From Haladaptatus halobius (GTDB lineage: Archaea > Halobacteriota > Halobacteria > Halobacteriales > Haladaptataceae), in NCBI RefSeq assembly GCF_020618475.1, contig NZ_CP085338.1, positions 536,268 to 600,267 on the forward strand: 64,000 nt of DNA. The letters are read 5' to 3'. Below the pieces are notes generated by a model. That model was not told the DNA's origin. It did not search any database and saw only the letters and a program-made list of their open reading frames with translations. This document shows, piece after piece, positions 19,309-27,565 of the stretch. How positions within the stretch are numbered: the stretch's first letter is position 1; each line of letters begins with the position of its first letter. Made by a program: the position numbers and the translations under genes.

Positions 19309-20319
19309 TTACAGCGGATTTTCAGCACCACCATCACTCGCCGCTTGAGGAGGTTTGATTTGTGACTCTGTTGTACCGCTTGGTGCTGTGACCTGACTAA
19401 ATACATCATCAAGAACGGAATCGATTGTCTGATCACTCAACTCTGCTTCGGAATTGAGTATGAGCCGATGTCGCAAAACGGGTAACGCAAGATGTTTGAT
19501 ATCGTCTGGAATGACGTATGTCCGTCCCTGGAGAGCGGCTCGTGCTTTCGCTGACTTCAACAATGCTAAGGTAGCTCGGGGAGATCCTCCGTGTTCGATA
19601 GCGGTGTGTGTTCGTGTAGCTGCGACTAATTCTCGAAGATAGCGTTTCGATGCCTCCGCAACGTAAATGTTGGCAACTGCTGTTTGTGCAGATGCCAACT
19701 CTTCCGCAGTGATCGCTGGTGAAATATGAGATACATCAATATCTGGTTGGTCATTAAACTGATCGATTAATGCAAGTTCTATCTCTTCATCCGGAATTTC
19801 AACGGTTAGCTTGAGCTGGAATCGATCTCGTTGCGCTTCTGGAAGTTGGTATGTCCCCTCCATCTCGATGGGGTTCTGCGTTGCGACAACCATAAACGGC
19901 GACGGTAGAGGGAGGCTGTCTCCCTCAATTGTTACTGTTCGCTCTTCCATCGCCTCTAACAGTGCACTTTGAGTCTTTGGCGTCGCTCGGTTGATTTCGT
20001 CAGCAATCACCAGATTCGAGAAAATTGGCCCTTTCTGGAGTTCGAATTCCCCGATTGGCTCTCGATAAATGTGAGTACCGGTAATGTCGGCTGGAAGAAG
20101 ATCGGGTGTCATCTGAACGCGTGTTGCATTGACCCCTGTTGCTTGCGCAAAGGCATTTGCAATTGTGGTTTTTGCGACGCCGGGGACGCCCTCTAACAAA
20201 ACGTGACCCTTCGTGAGAAGAGAAATAGTGAGTCCTTCGACGATCTCTTCGTTGCCAAGGAGTATCGTCCCAACTTCATCGAGAATCTGATCATGAAAAT
20301 CTGCGGGGGTAGGCATCAT
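19309..20319 (-). CDS. MoxR-family AAA+ ATPase
   Basis: 336 residues. Walker A GVPGVAKTT at about 44-52, Walker B LVIADEINRA, sensor 1 VVATQNPIE, an arginine-finger region (LPEAQRDRFQL) and the AAA_lid domain ending near HRLILN are all present. MoxR ATPases work as chaperones that activate von Willebrand-domain or other client complexes. The usual partner genes (DUF58, VWA protein, transglutaminase) are absent here, and the neighbours are an unknown HTH-like protein and a non-coding element, so the client is unknown. The gene ends in a Gly/Pro/Ala-rich tail. Confidence 0.88.
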   Translation of the reverse strand: MMPTPADFHDQILDEVGTILLGNEEIVEGLTISLLTKGHVLLEGVPGVAKTTIANAFAQATGVNATRVQMTPDLLPADITGTHIYREPIGEFELQKGPIFSNLVIADEINRATPKTQSALLEAMEERTVTIEGDSLPLPSPFMVVATQNPIEMEGTYQLPEAQRDRFQLKLTVEIPDEEIELALIDQFNDQPDIDVSHISPAITAEELASAQTAVANIYVAEASKRYLRELVAATRTHTAIEHGGSPRATLALLKSAKARAALQGRTYVIPDDIKHLALPVLRHRLILNSEAELSDQTIDSVLDDVFSQVTAPSGTTESQIKPPQAASDGGAENPL

Positions 20320-20392
20320 TGGTATTTCTTACGCAAAATTCTTAAATCAACTGGTTTCACAGCCACGATAGAGACAGCAATTAAAAGTGACC

Positions 20393-20800
20393 TCCTCCAC
20401 GCCGTGAACGGCGTGGCAACCCACCATGGGATATCGGCTAGCGGCCTTTGAGGTTCTAACCCGTACTCTCACAGGAACCGGCGACATCTCGGAAGACACA
20501 GTCTTCCGACGAGTCCGCGAGAGCTCTGCTCTCGTGAGACACCGGGGGAACCTCTCGGTTTGACTCCCGTGCTAGGGCTATGGCCCGGTCACACAGGCCC
20601 CATCTCCGACCGAGTCATCGGCATACGTGTGTTCTCTAGTATGACTCTCTCCATCGGAGTAGCACGTCCAAACACGTAGGACAGGCGCTTAAACGTACCG
20701 CCGTGGGATATCCGGCCCCGCAACCGACGGCGGGGAGTCGGCCGGGCCTCCCGTTCGACCCGCGCCTCAAGACGCGGGTATGCACAACAAACTACTATCA
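20393..20800 (+). mobile_element. Non-coding hairpin-bounded element B (related to element A)
   Basis: The left hairpin CCACGCCGTGAACGGCGTGG is at 20397-20416 and the right hairpin CCCGCGCCTCAAGACGCGGG at 20759-20778. Both types and their order match element A at 887-1365 read on the minus strand. The roughly 340-bp interior is GC-rich, rich in short inverted repeats and has no plausible protein. It looks like a second copy of a MITE-like family or a mobile non-coding RNA locus. Exact outer borders are uncertain. Confidence 0.5.
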
Positions 20801-21136
20801 TAGGCGTGATTCCCGAACGTCGCTGCGTCAGGTATGACTGCAGTAAAGAAGTCAAGTGACTATCGTCCTTCGCTGACGAGTGCCAGCGCTCACACTGACT
20901 AGCCGCACGAATACGTGCAAAACAAGAAACTATATGAAGAACAGTACATATACGCCGTTCCGGACGACAGGGTTGTCCGTCACCACTGAAGCTCTCTTGC
21001 AGACTTTTAGAGTACACACTAGCAAAGAATCTTTGTCGATTCTAAATCCGAGACCTTGCTCTCGGAGTCGACGAGCTCATTACTCATACGTCACTCGAGC
21101 GCCTGGTAGAAATGTAGTGTTCCTCACACTATTTTC
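20801..21136. other. Intergenic stretch between element B and the DUF1328 gene
   Basis: No gene seen. Sequence composition shifts from GC-rich next to element B to mixed; only unrecognised short frames are present. Confidence 0.3.
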
Positions 21137-21289
21137 TCACAGCACCATTGAGAGGATTGCCAACACGAGGAACACGACGATTAACCATTTCGCAGCGCGC
21201 ATCGACATCCCCGCGACACCTTGTTGACCGAGGACACCGGCGATGATCGCGAGCACGACGAACCCGATCGCTAATTCGAGGAGTGCCAT
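21137..21289 (-). CDS. DUF1328-type small membrane protein (50 aa)
   Basis: Starts MALLELAIGFVVLAIIAGVLG and continues with GVAGMSM, a second hydrophobic segment and VFLVLAILSMVL. The two membrane helices separated by a Gly-rich turn match the DUF1328/UPF0391 family. Function unknown. A TATA-like CTTAATAG at about 21311-21318 lies about 26 bp before the ATG, supporting a leaderless transcript. A paralogue lies at 25818-25970. Confidence 0.75.
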   Translation of the reverse strand: MALLELAIGFVVLAIIAGVLGQQGVAGMSMRAAKWLIVVFLVLAILSMVL

Positions 21290-21896
21290 GGTTTGCTATA
21301 GGCTCTCCATCTATTAAGGTGCATTGGCAGTTGATCCGAATTAGGGATATGCACTCCTCTGAAGAGTTTGCGAGATACCTTTGCAAGCGTCAACCTTCAG
21401 CAACACTAATAGAAGAATTACTACGTCTGTTTGTTACGGTCTCATTCGCGATGACTCTGATGACGGACCAAATTCGAAATCATTCCGATCGAGCCCCAGC
21501 ATTTGTATATGAAATTCTCGACCCTCACTATTTCTGTTCTCCAGGTAGGCAGGCAGAGTAGTCTCAAGGACACAACCGAGACCATGCAAACCGATATCGC
21601 CGAGTTCAACGATGCAGAAGAAAAGGGTCGAATCTCTGCATACTGTCTGTAAGCAACAGCGCTATACTACCATGCGTACAAAGGTGTGACACCAGTCCCC
21701 CTCCAAGCATTAAGGGGCTGTAGCGATCTCGCCAAGGCTCACAAATACTTCGAATCTCAGGGATAGCGATTACCGATGCTTTACGTCAGATTCATTATCG
21801 GTAGATAATCCCTTTTTCTCTGCCAACTCCGTCAGTGCTGAATAGAGGTTGTGTTCATCACACTAGATTCCTACTACTCTTCGTAGAGTAAACAGG
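21290..21896. other. Intergenic stretch with a possible gene relic
   Basis: Around 21590-21765 the plus strand reads as a broken frame (QTDIAEFNDAEEKGRIS..., a stop, then YYHAYKGVTPVPLQALRG), which has coding character but no recognised family. The remainder shows nothing. Confidence 0.3.
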
Positions 21897-21904
21897 CTTA
21901 TATT
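21897..21904 (+). promoter_or_regulatory. TATA box of the MFS transporter gene
   Basis: CTTATATT centred about 28 bp before the ATG at 21929, as expected for a leaderless haloarchaeal transcript. It supports 21929 rather than the TTG three bases earlier. Confidence 0.5.
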
Positions 21905-21928
21905 CGATTCTTTTAAACTGCTTCTTTG

Positions 21929-23146
21929 ATGGGGAGCTTGGTAGATGAGACCCGCCGTGCGTACGGACTCGTTGTCATCGCGTCGTTTGGGTATACATGC
22001 CTAATGTTTATCTGGTTCTCACTGCCGGCCTATCTCTCGCCGATCATTGAGGAGTTCGGTCTCACAGGTACGCAAGCTGGAGTGCTCGTAGGCGCAGTCC
22101 CGTTGACCTATATTCCGCTTGCACTTTTTTCGGGGGTCACCATCGACCGTGTGGGTCCCGGTCGAAGCCTTGCAACTGGTGTTCTGATTTACGGTGTCGC
22201 TCAGATCGGCCGAAGTATCGCACCGGGGTTCCCGTCGCTACTTTCATTCACACTTCTGATTGGCGTCGGCGCAACCGCCATCACATTTGGACTTCCGAAG
22301 CTCGTTTCGTTTCTATTTCCGCCAGAGCAAACTGGTCCCCCCTCCTCGATCTATCTCATCGGAGCCTCTGTGGGATCGGCTGGCGTATTTGGTGTCGGTC
22401 GGCCAGTATTCGGCCCGATGCTTGGTGGATGGCGCCCCCTCTTCTTTTGGAGCGGGGTCATCGCAGTTATCTATGCTGTGGTTTGGTTCACCGTCTCGTG
22501 GCAGGTAGGAATCGACGACCGCGCCTCCGAGCACGATTCGTCGTTTTCGGTCGACTCGATCAGCCAAGATCTCAAACTCATCCTCTCTCATAGAGAGCTT
22601 CAACTCATCGTCATCATCGGAACAATGTATCTTCTCGTCAATCACGGTGTCCAGGGCTGGCTCCCGACAGTGTTGGAATCACGTGGACTCACACCAGACC
22701 ATGCGGGTCAAACCACAAGTATATTCGTCGCAGCCTTTGCTGTCGGCGTTTTAATTGTTCCTATAATCGCCGATCGATATTCCGCCCGGCGAGCGGCCTT
22801 GATAACCTGTGGAAGTGTAATATTTCTTGGGTCTATTGGAATGGTGTTAGGTGGTATCCGTTTCCTGATGATCGCTAGCGTTGTTGTCACTGGGGTTGGA
22901 GTAGGCGGGGTTTCGCCGCTTATTCGAGCGATACCTCCGGATCTGGACGGAGTCGGGGCTCAGCTCACTGGGACGGCTATGGGGTTCATCTTTGCGGTTG
23001 GCGAAATCGGTGGATTTCTCGGCCCAGTGCTCATCGGTACGTTCCACGAGGTCACGGGGTCGTTTATTCCCGGTTTAGTACTACTCTCCATTGCTGGGCT
23101 CGTCGTAGTCCTCGCCGGGGATACCTTGCGGCGTATGGGCGATTGA
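21929..23146 (+). CDS. Major facilitator superfamily transporter
   Basis: 405 residues with about 12 hydrophobic segments. The loop after helix 2 carries the MFS motif A variant DRVGPGRSLATG, and a second copy DRYSARRAAL follows helix 8. The layout resembles the cyanate/nitrate-type MFS group (CynX/NNP-like), but substrate residues cannot be assigned. Monocistronic; followed by a relic of a MATE transporter. Confidence 0.82.
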   Translation: MGSLVDETRRAYGLVVIASFGYTCLMFIWFSLPAYLSPIIEEFGLTGTQAGVLVGAVPLTYIPLALFSGVTIDRVGPGRSLATGVLIYGVAQIGRSIAPGFPSLLSFTLLIGVGATAITFGLPKLVSFLFPPEQTGPPSSIYLIGASVGSAGVFGVGRPVFGPMLGGWRPLFFWSGVIAVIYAVVWFTVSWQVGIDDRASEHDSSFSVDSISQDLKLILSHRELQLIVIIGTMYLLVNHGVQGWLPTVLESRGLTPDHAGQTTSIFVAAFAVGVLIVPIIADRYSARRAALITCGSVIFLGSIGMVLGGIRFLMIASVVVTGVGVGGVSPLIRAIPPDLDGVGAQLTGTAMGFIFAVGEIGGFLGPVLIGTFHEVTGSFIPGLVLLSIAGLVVVLAGDTLRRMGD

Positions 23147-23269
23147 CTACGATACAGCTCAGCTATCGAAACTCTGGCCGAGTGAATAGCACGAATTGAC
23201 TTACGTTCCGCGTGACGATGATATTCAGATATAATGAGCAGAAGTTGAGCTCGTGAACATCCTCAGTGC

Positions 23270-23560
23270 ACAACCGAATAACGTGGGGACGCAAGTCTCT
23301 CAGTTGGCAACCGTGTACTTTGGAACGATTGCTCTGAGAATCATGGCCGTGGCGATTCACATGCTGCGCTCTTCATCAGCATCGTGACACTGATCGTCAA
23401 TCTAGTGCTCGATTCAATCCTTATTGTCGGTTGGGGAGCCGTCCGAGGGCTCGATATTCAGGGCACTGCAATAGCGACCGTCGCAGGCTATGCGACTAGG
23501 TTCGTAATTGCGGTTTTATTCGTGTCTCACGGTTGCAGTGGCGAATTTTTCCCTCGATAA
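23270..23560 (+). pseudogene. MATE-family efflux transporter fragment
   Basis: Two adjacent frames together read like an internal part of a MATE/NorM transporter: VGTQVSQLATVYFGTIALRIM and, after a frameshift near 23380, IVTLIVNLVLDSILIVGWGAV followed by GTAIATVAGYATRFVIAVLF. NLVLDxxLI and GxxGTAIATV are characteristic of the family. Start and both ends are missing, so it is a relic. Recognition is by motif only. Confidence 0.5.
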
Positions 23561-23885
23561 GTATTTTACTATGATCTTTGCGGATATCGTGAACTGCTCG
23601 GTATTGGCCATCCACCAGTGTTATAGACTATATCTCGATTACTCGTCCGTCACGTGACCGTCGTTGTTGAACTGTGCGACGCTATGTCCCCACCAACTCG
23701 CCTCCTTCGGTCGCTCGTAGAGGAAGAGAGCTTAGCCTTTCATTTTAACTACAGAGAATGACGTCTGCTGAATATTTCCCCCATAGAATCATGATAGATA
23801 GTGTATTTCATATTGATGTTTGGTTAGATGATTACATCATCCACCCACCGAAAGAAATATAAGAATGTAATTCTCTGATTTTTAT
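23561..23885. other. Intergenic stretch with promoter
   Basis: No gene is seen. The last 30 bp carry the TATA-like element ATATAAG (23857-23863), 27 bp before the DUF7563-type gene, fitting a leaderless transcript. Confidence 0.35.
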
Positions 23886-24032
23886 ATGCCAACATGCCAA
23901 AACTGTACGTCATTCGTCACACAACAATACGTGCGAGTATTTGCTCCAACCGGTATTGAAAACCCCCGTGTTTGTCCGTATTGTAAAGATAAAGTCCGCG
24001 ATGGAGCAGAAATACGGCCTTCGCGTACGTGA
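23886..24032 (+). CDS. DUF7563-type small zinc-binding protein (48 aa)
   Basis: Begins MPTCQNCTSFVTQQYVRVFAP and continues to RVCPYCKDKVRDGAE. Two CxxC pairs form a zinc ribbon, and the whole pattern is that of the small haloarchaeal DUF7563 family. Function unknown. A TATA box 27 bp upstream makes the ATG at 23886 the likely first transcribed codon. Confidence 0.75.
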   Translation: MPTCQNCTSFVTQQYVRVFAPTGIENPRVCPYCKDKVRDGAEIRPSRT

Positions 24033-24387
24033 ACAATCCCACTCTTCTGTGTTCGAGGCTACCCGTCTCTCACTTGTATAAAATAGAGATTTTTTAATTC
24101 GGATAAACAGAAAACCATTCTACAGCGATTTCAGGCTCTACATGCAATTTACTTGTTAGGTTGTTCAGAGTGTAATGATTCTACATCATACATACATTTA
24201 TACCATTATATCAGCCGTGACAAGAAGCTTGTCTCGAAGGAGATCTTGAATAGAGGCGTAGAAGTTGACATCCTCCCACCCTTAAGGGCGAGCTTTCTCG
24301 CCTGCAATCACGTAACCGAATACAATATGATAGAATGGCAGTGATTTCAATGGTTTATTTCAACTTATCAAATTAATTCAATTAATG
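24033..24387. other. Intergenic stretch with a solo IS200/IS605-type end
   Basis: At 24264-24291 the sequence GTTGACATCCTCCCACCC, followed by TTAAGGG, looks like the outer end of an IS1341-type element (reverse of GGAGGATGTCAAC). No transposase is attached. The remainder is AT-rich with no gene. Confidence 0.4.
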
Positions 24388-24642
24388 TTAGTGGAGATCC
24401 CGTTGTACAACAATATAATCCTTTACTGCGCGTATTCGATCAGCAGAAAGTTGGAGATATCCTTGTTCATCAGTTTCGATAATATAATCTTCGATATCGA
24501 GTGCCTCATCGGGGTCAATAAGGAGGCATAAAAGGTCACCCGATTTTCTATTTATAGTAATGTCAGAAAGTTCTCCCAATGCTGTTCCATCAATATTCAT
24601 TACTAACTTTCCGATGAGGTTTCCTGCGAATACATCCGTCAT
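24388..24642 (-). CDS. PRC-barrel domain protein
   Basis: 84 residues from the ATG at 24642 (MTDVFAGNLIGKLVMNIDG), the usual N-terminal pattern of haloarchaeal PRC-barrel proteins. GELSDITINRKSGDLLCLLI is the core of the barrel. A TATA-like ATTTATAT (24667-24674) is about 29 bp before this ATG, which favours it over an upstream ATG at 24654. PRC barrels bind RNA or protein partners; the partner here is unknown. Confidence 0.75.
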   Translation of the reverse strand: MTDVFAGNLIGKLVMNIDGTALGELSDITINRKSGDLLCLLIDPDEALDIEDYIIETDEQGYLQLSADRIRAVKDYIVVQRDLH

Positions 24643-24666
24643 TTTCAAACTCATTGAGTTTGTATA

Positions 24667-24674
24667 ATATAAAT
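24667..24674 (-). promoter_or_regulatory. TATA box of the PRC-barrel gene
   Basis: ATTTATAT on the minus strand, about 29 bp before the ATG at 24642. Confidence 0.45.
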
Positions 24675-25114
24675 ACCAGGCATTTGCCCTACGGCAAATG
24701 TTATTACAGTAATTAATAAAATAAATTCATATATTCTTGCCTTATTGAATTACAAGTTGGAGAATTGTTCAGACAGCGCAAATAGCATTACACTCGCCGC
24801 TCCTTGTCAATACGGATGGTTCCACGCCCACCATTGGGCTATAACTAAGAGGAGTACCTGGTCTGGATTCGTTCGCGATACTCATAGTACTCCTAGCCAA
24901 CACGGAAACAAGTCGACAAACGATCGTGCAATCAAGAAATGACGATGTATGAAGTGAGCATTATCCACAGTAGTACTCTAACAGAGCAACCGTGGCAGAC
25001 TCCGGTCGACGGCAGAGCCTGTGTGACATCCTTCAAAAGAGAGACGTGAATCGGCATGTTCGAACGGTCGCATAGTGAGATCGATATGTGGGCGTTACAA
25101 TCTGATATTTTAAA
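24675..25114. other. Intergenic stretch with inverted repeats
   Basis: No gene. An inverted repeat AGGAGTAC...GTACTCCT flanks about 30 bp around 24850-24897, and GCCCACCATTGGGC lies just before it. The meaning is unknown. Confidence 0.3.
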
Positions 25115-25239
25115 CAAATCACGCCGGATTTATTGCCCGGCGAAGATCGCGCGATCCTGGTACGCCTACCGCAGGAAAAAGTTACCTTCGGGGATGGACG
25201 GAACAGCACAATCCCCGCGAAGGCGTTTTCGTGATTTTG
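25115..25239 (+). ncRNA. Candidate structured RNA (strand uncertain)
   Basis: A GC-rich island in AT-rich DNA that folds on paper as a closed multi-branch structure. The outer stem is CAAATCACG (25115-25123) with CGTGATTTTG (25230-25239, one bulge). Inside are CGCCGG/CCGGCG (25122-25127 with 25137-25142), the perfect palindrome GATCGCGCGATC (25145-25156) and CCTTCGGGGAT with ATCCCCGCGAAGG (25185-25195 with 25211-25223). There is no protein frame with coding character. GGATGTCAAC directly after it is also an IS200/IS605-type end, so it may instead be part of a mobile element relic. Confidence 0.35.
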
Positions 25240-25259
25240 TGCAAGGTGGATGTCAACTT

Positions 25260-25817
25260 TTACCTAGTTATAGAGAATTGAGTATTTAAACTCTATTTTA
25301 TGCTGATAGATGACAAATGAGTGCTATGAAATTAGATAACAAGGGTTACAATTAGTGGGTGAGAGTTGATAATACCATGTAAGGTACGGTGAGTATTGTT
25401 CTTGTTTTCTATTATCTGATACTAAAACGAGAGGGCGAACATTGAGCAGCAATGTAATTTACGCCCCCTTGTTTGTCGGGAAGAGACGCACGTTCTTTGT
25501 CTCGATTAGCTCCCGACATGTGCTCATAGGATTATAGCGTTTTAATATTTGGGCTTTCATATTAAAGTCGGAGATTTTAAGGTTGGCATCGTTTTAGATG
25601 TTCAGTGTTAAAACGGATAGAGACAGTATCAGCGACCGTTTTAACCACAGAATGATCTATCGTTGAAATTGACGAGTGGGGACTAGTCACGGGACAGGAA
25701 CACAGAGGGCAATGACTTGGTGAAGCCAAGAGGTGAACTAGCGACGTCAACAGAAGATTCTAGAAATTGCGTTTCAAATCTTCCAACGAGAGTTTTCCAC
25801 CAGAAGAGAGGTATCCG
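25260..25817. other. Intergenic stretch, no gene seen
   Basis: AT-rich, about 560 bp. Only unrecognised short frames. No repeat or promoter could be tied to a gene. Confidence 0.3.
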
Positions 25818-25970
25818 TCAAAGTAAGAGTGAGATAACGGCCAATATAAGGAAAATCATAGTTAGTAAACGGGCGATCTCCATTGAGATCCCAGCGACAC
25901 CATTCGCTCCGAAGACACCAGCGAGGACTGCGAGAACAAAGAATCCGATTGTAAGTTCAAAAATCGCCAT
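25818..25970 (-). CDS. DUF1328-type small membrane protein (50 aa), second copy
   Basis: MAIFELTIGFFVLAVLAGVFG, then GVAGISMEIARLL and a second helix. Same length and layout as the copy at 21137-21289 but clearly diverged, so an old duplication or separate acquisition. CTATATAG at about 25997-26004 lies about 30 bp before the ATG as a likely TATA box. Function unknown. Confidence 0.75.
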   Translation of the reverse strand: MAIFELTIGFFVLAVLAGVFGANGVAGISMEIARLLTMIFLILAVISLLL

Positions 25971-26242
25971 GATGACGGAACATCTTTGATGGAGTGCTAT
26001 ATAGTTTTCTACTAAAAAGGAGAGGAAAGAGATGAAAACCTATTGCCGTCCTTTGGAACAGTCCGAAAATCACTAGGTAAGTTCCTTGTGGCGCGATTTT
26101 TATAAAACCATTATCGTAGAAGATCTTTTCATTCTTTGTTTGAAATTTAAGGCACACATCGTGCGGTCTCGACATGATTATCAACATCAAATTCGAGTTA
26201 TTGAAAACGGTTCTCTTCTGGGGATACCGCGTCCTGTGGAGA
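25971..26242. other. Spacer downstream of the orc1/cdc6 gene
   Basis: No gene is seen. It carries the DUF1328 promoter on its left side and leads into the origin recognition box at 26243. Confidence 0.3.
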
Positions 26243-26261
26243 CACCACGTTTCCAGTGAAA
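26243..26261 (+). other. Origin recognition box 1 (ORB)
   Basis: CACCACGTTTCCAGTGAAA, identical over 19 bp to boxes at 27493, 32808 and 33659. It has the TTCCA(C/G)TGGAA-type core with an adjacent G/C-rich string known from archaeal Orc1/Cdc6-binding sites. It lies just past the 3' end of the orc1/cdc6 gene. Confidence 0.7.
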
Positions 26262-26289
26262 ATTCGCAAGGAGGAACCGCGATACTGGT

Positions 26290-27489
26290 TCACGCTTCGG
26301 AGACAAGAACCTTCTTTACGACGTCTGGATCTTCAAGAAGTTGGTGTTCAGTGAAGCTCCCCTCAGCGCTTCCACCGCTTTGCCGAGTCTGCTCGATGAC
26401 GTCGAGGAACGCCTGTTCTCGGAGCAGATCGCGAACACGTCGAGTCGAAAGCGGATCACTGTCCATTTGCCGACAGACCTGCTCGTATACCCCGTAGACT
26501 CGGCTAGTCCGGAAGGCGTTCACATCTGGATTGTCAAGGGAGAGAATGGCGAGCGCATGTAATGCATATTTCGAGTGTGGCGTTGCTCCACGGATGAGTT
26601 CACGGAAACGGTCATTTTCGGCCCGTTCGCGGGCTTTTTTAACATATTCCTCGCGAACAGTCTTAGCGTGCTCCGCCTGTGCGAGTTCGCCTGCATAGCG
26701 GAGGATATCGATGGCTTTTCGCGCATCTCCATGCTCCTGTGCTGCCTGCGCAGCCGCAAGGGGGATCGCCCCTGGTTCAAGGACACCTTCTTTAAAAGCG
26801 TCACTCCGTGCCTCCATGATTGATCGAAGTTGGTTGGCGTCGTACGGTGGAAAAACGAATTCACGTTCACAGAGACTTGATTTGACGCGCTCATCCATTC
26901 GATCTTTATATTTGATCTTGTTACTGATACCAATGACACCAAGCTTACATCGTTTGAGTTTTCCTGCCTCACCTGCCCGTGAGAGTTGCATCAGAATGTC
27001 ATCATTCTCCAGCTTATCGATTTCGTCAAGAATGATGATGACTACATCGTAAAGATTGTCGAGGATTCGCCACTGGCGTTTATAGTATGTCGAAGTAGAA
27101 ATTCCCTTATCAGGGATAGAAATATCTGTCTCCATTGAGTTCGTGGCAGACGCAATAGTTTGTACTGCTTGCGTCTCGGTACTATCCTGTGCGCAGTCTA
27201 CGTAGGCAACACCGACGGTGACACCCTCCTCGTTCGCTTCATCGACGAGTCGGCGCGATACGTGTTTGGCACAGAGCGATTTTCCTGTCCCTGTTTTCCC
27301 GTAGAGGAGGACATTACTCGGCGATTGATTGAAGAGTGCAGGATTGAGAGCATTTGCGAGCGCAGAAATCTCATCGTCTCGACCGACGATGCGTCCGTGA
27401 TCCGGAAGATGATTTATTTCAAGAAGTTCTTTTTTTTCGAATATTCTATCTTCTCGGGAAAAGAGTTCGTCTGAATTAGTATCGCTCAT
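26290..27489 (-). CDS. Orc1/Cdc6-family replication initiator
   Basis: 399 residues from the ATG at 27489. Walker A GKTGTGKS at about 64-71, Walker B IIILDEIDKL, sensor 1 (IGISNK), sensor 2/lid region (GDARKAIDILRYAGE) and a C-terminal winged-helix domain are all present. The protein binds origin recognition boxes and loads the MCM helicase. Boxes lie on both sides of the gene; the one at 27493-27511 starts 4 bases before the ATG, so the protein could repress its own transcription. Haloarchaea carry many orc1 paralogues; which one this is cannot be told here. Confidence 0.92.
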   Translation of the reverse strand: MSDTNSDELFSREDRIFEKKELLEINHLPDHGRIVGRDDEISALANALNPALFNQSPSNVLLYGKTGTGKSLCAKHVSRRLVDEANEEGVTVGVAYVDCAQDSTETQAVQTIASATNSMETDISIPDKGISTSTYYKRQWRILDNLYDVVIIILDEIDKLENDDILMQLSRAGEAGKLKRCKLGVIGISNKIKYKDRMDERVKSSLCEREFVFPPYDANQLRSIMEARSDAFKEGVLEPGAIPLAAAQAAQEHGDARKAIDILRYAGELAQAEHAKTVREEYVKKARERAENDRFRELIRGATPHSKYALHALAILSLDNPDVNAFRTSRVYGVYEQVCRQMDSDPLSTRRVRDLLREQAFLDVIEQTRQSGGSAEGSFTEHQLLEDPDVVKKVLVSEA

Positions 27490-27492
27490 GGA

Positions 27493-27511
27493 CACCACGT
27501 TTCCAGTGAAA
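27493..27511 (+). other. Origin recognition box 2, overlapping the orc1/cdc6 upstream region
   Basis: CACCACGTTTCCAGTGAAA, same orientation as box 1, immediately upstream of the initiator start codon. Confidence 0.7.
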
Positions 27512-27565
27512 TCTCTTTACTGTTGCGGGGATAGTTTGCAGTAAGAATAAGACTGTACTAACATA

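Noticed and set aside
25717..25989. 90-codon plus-strand ORF
   Set aside because: Antisense to the second DUF1328 gene, which has the family pattern and a TATA box.
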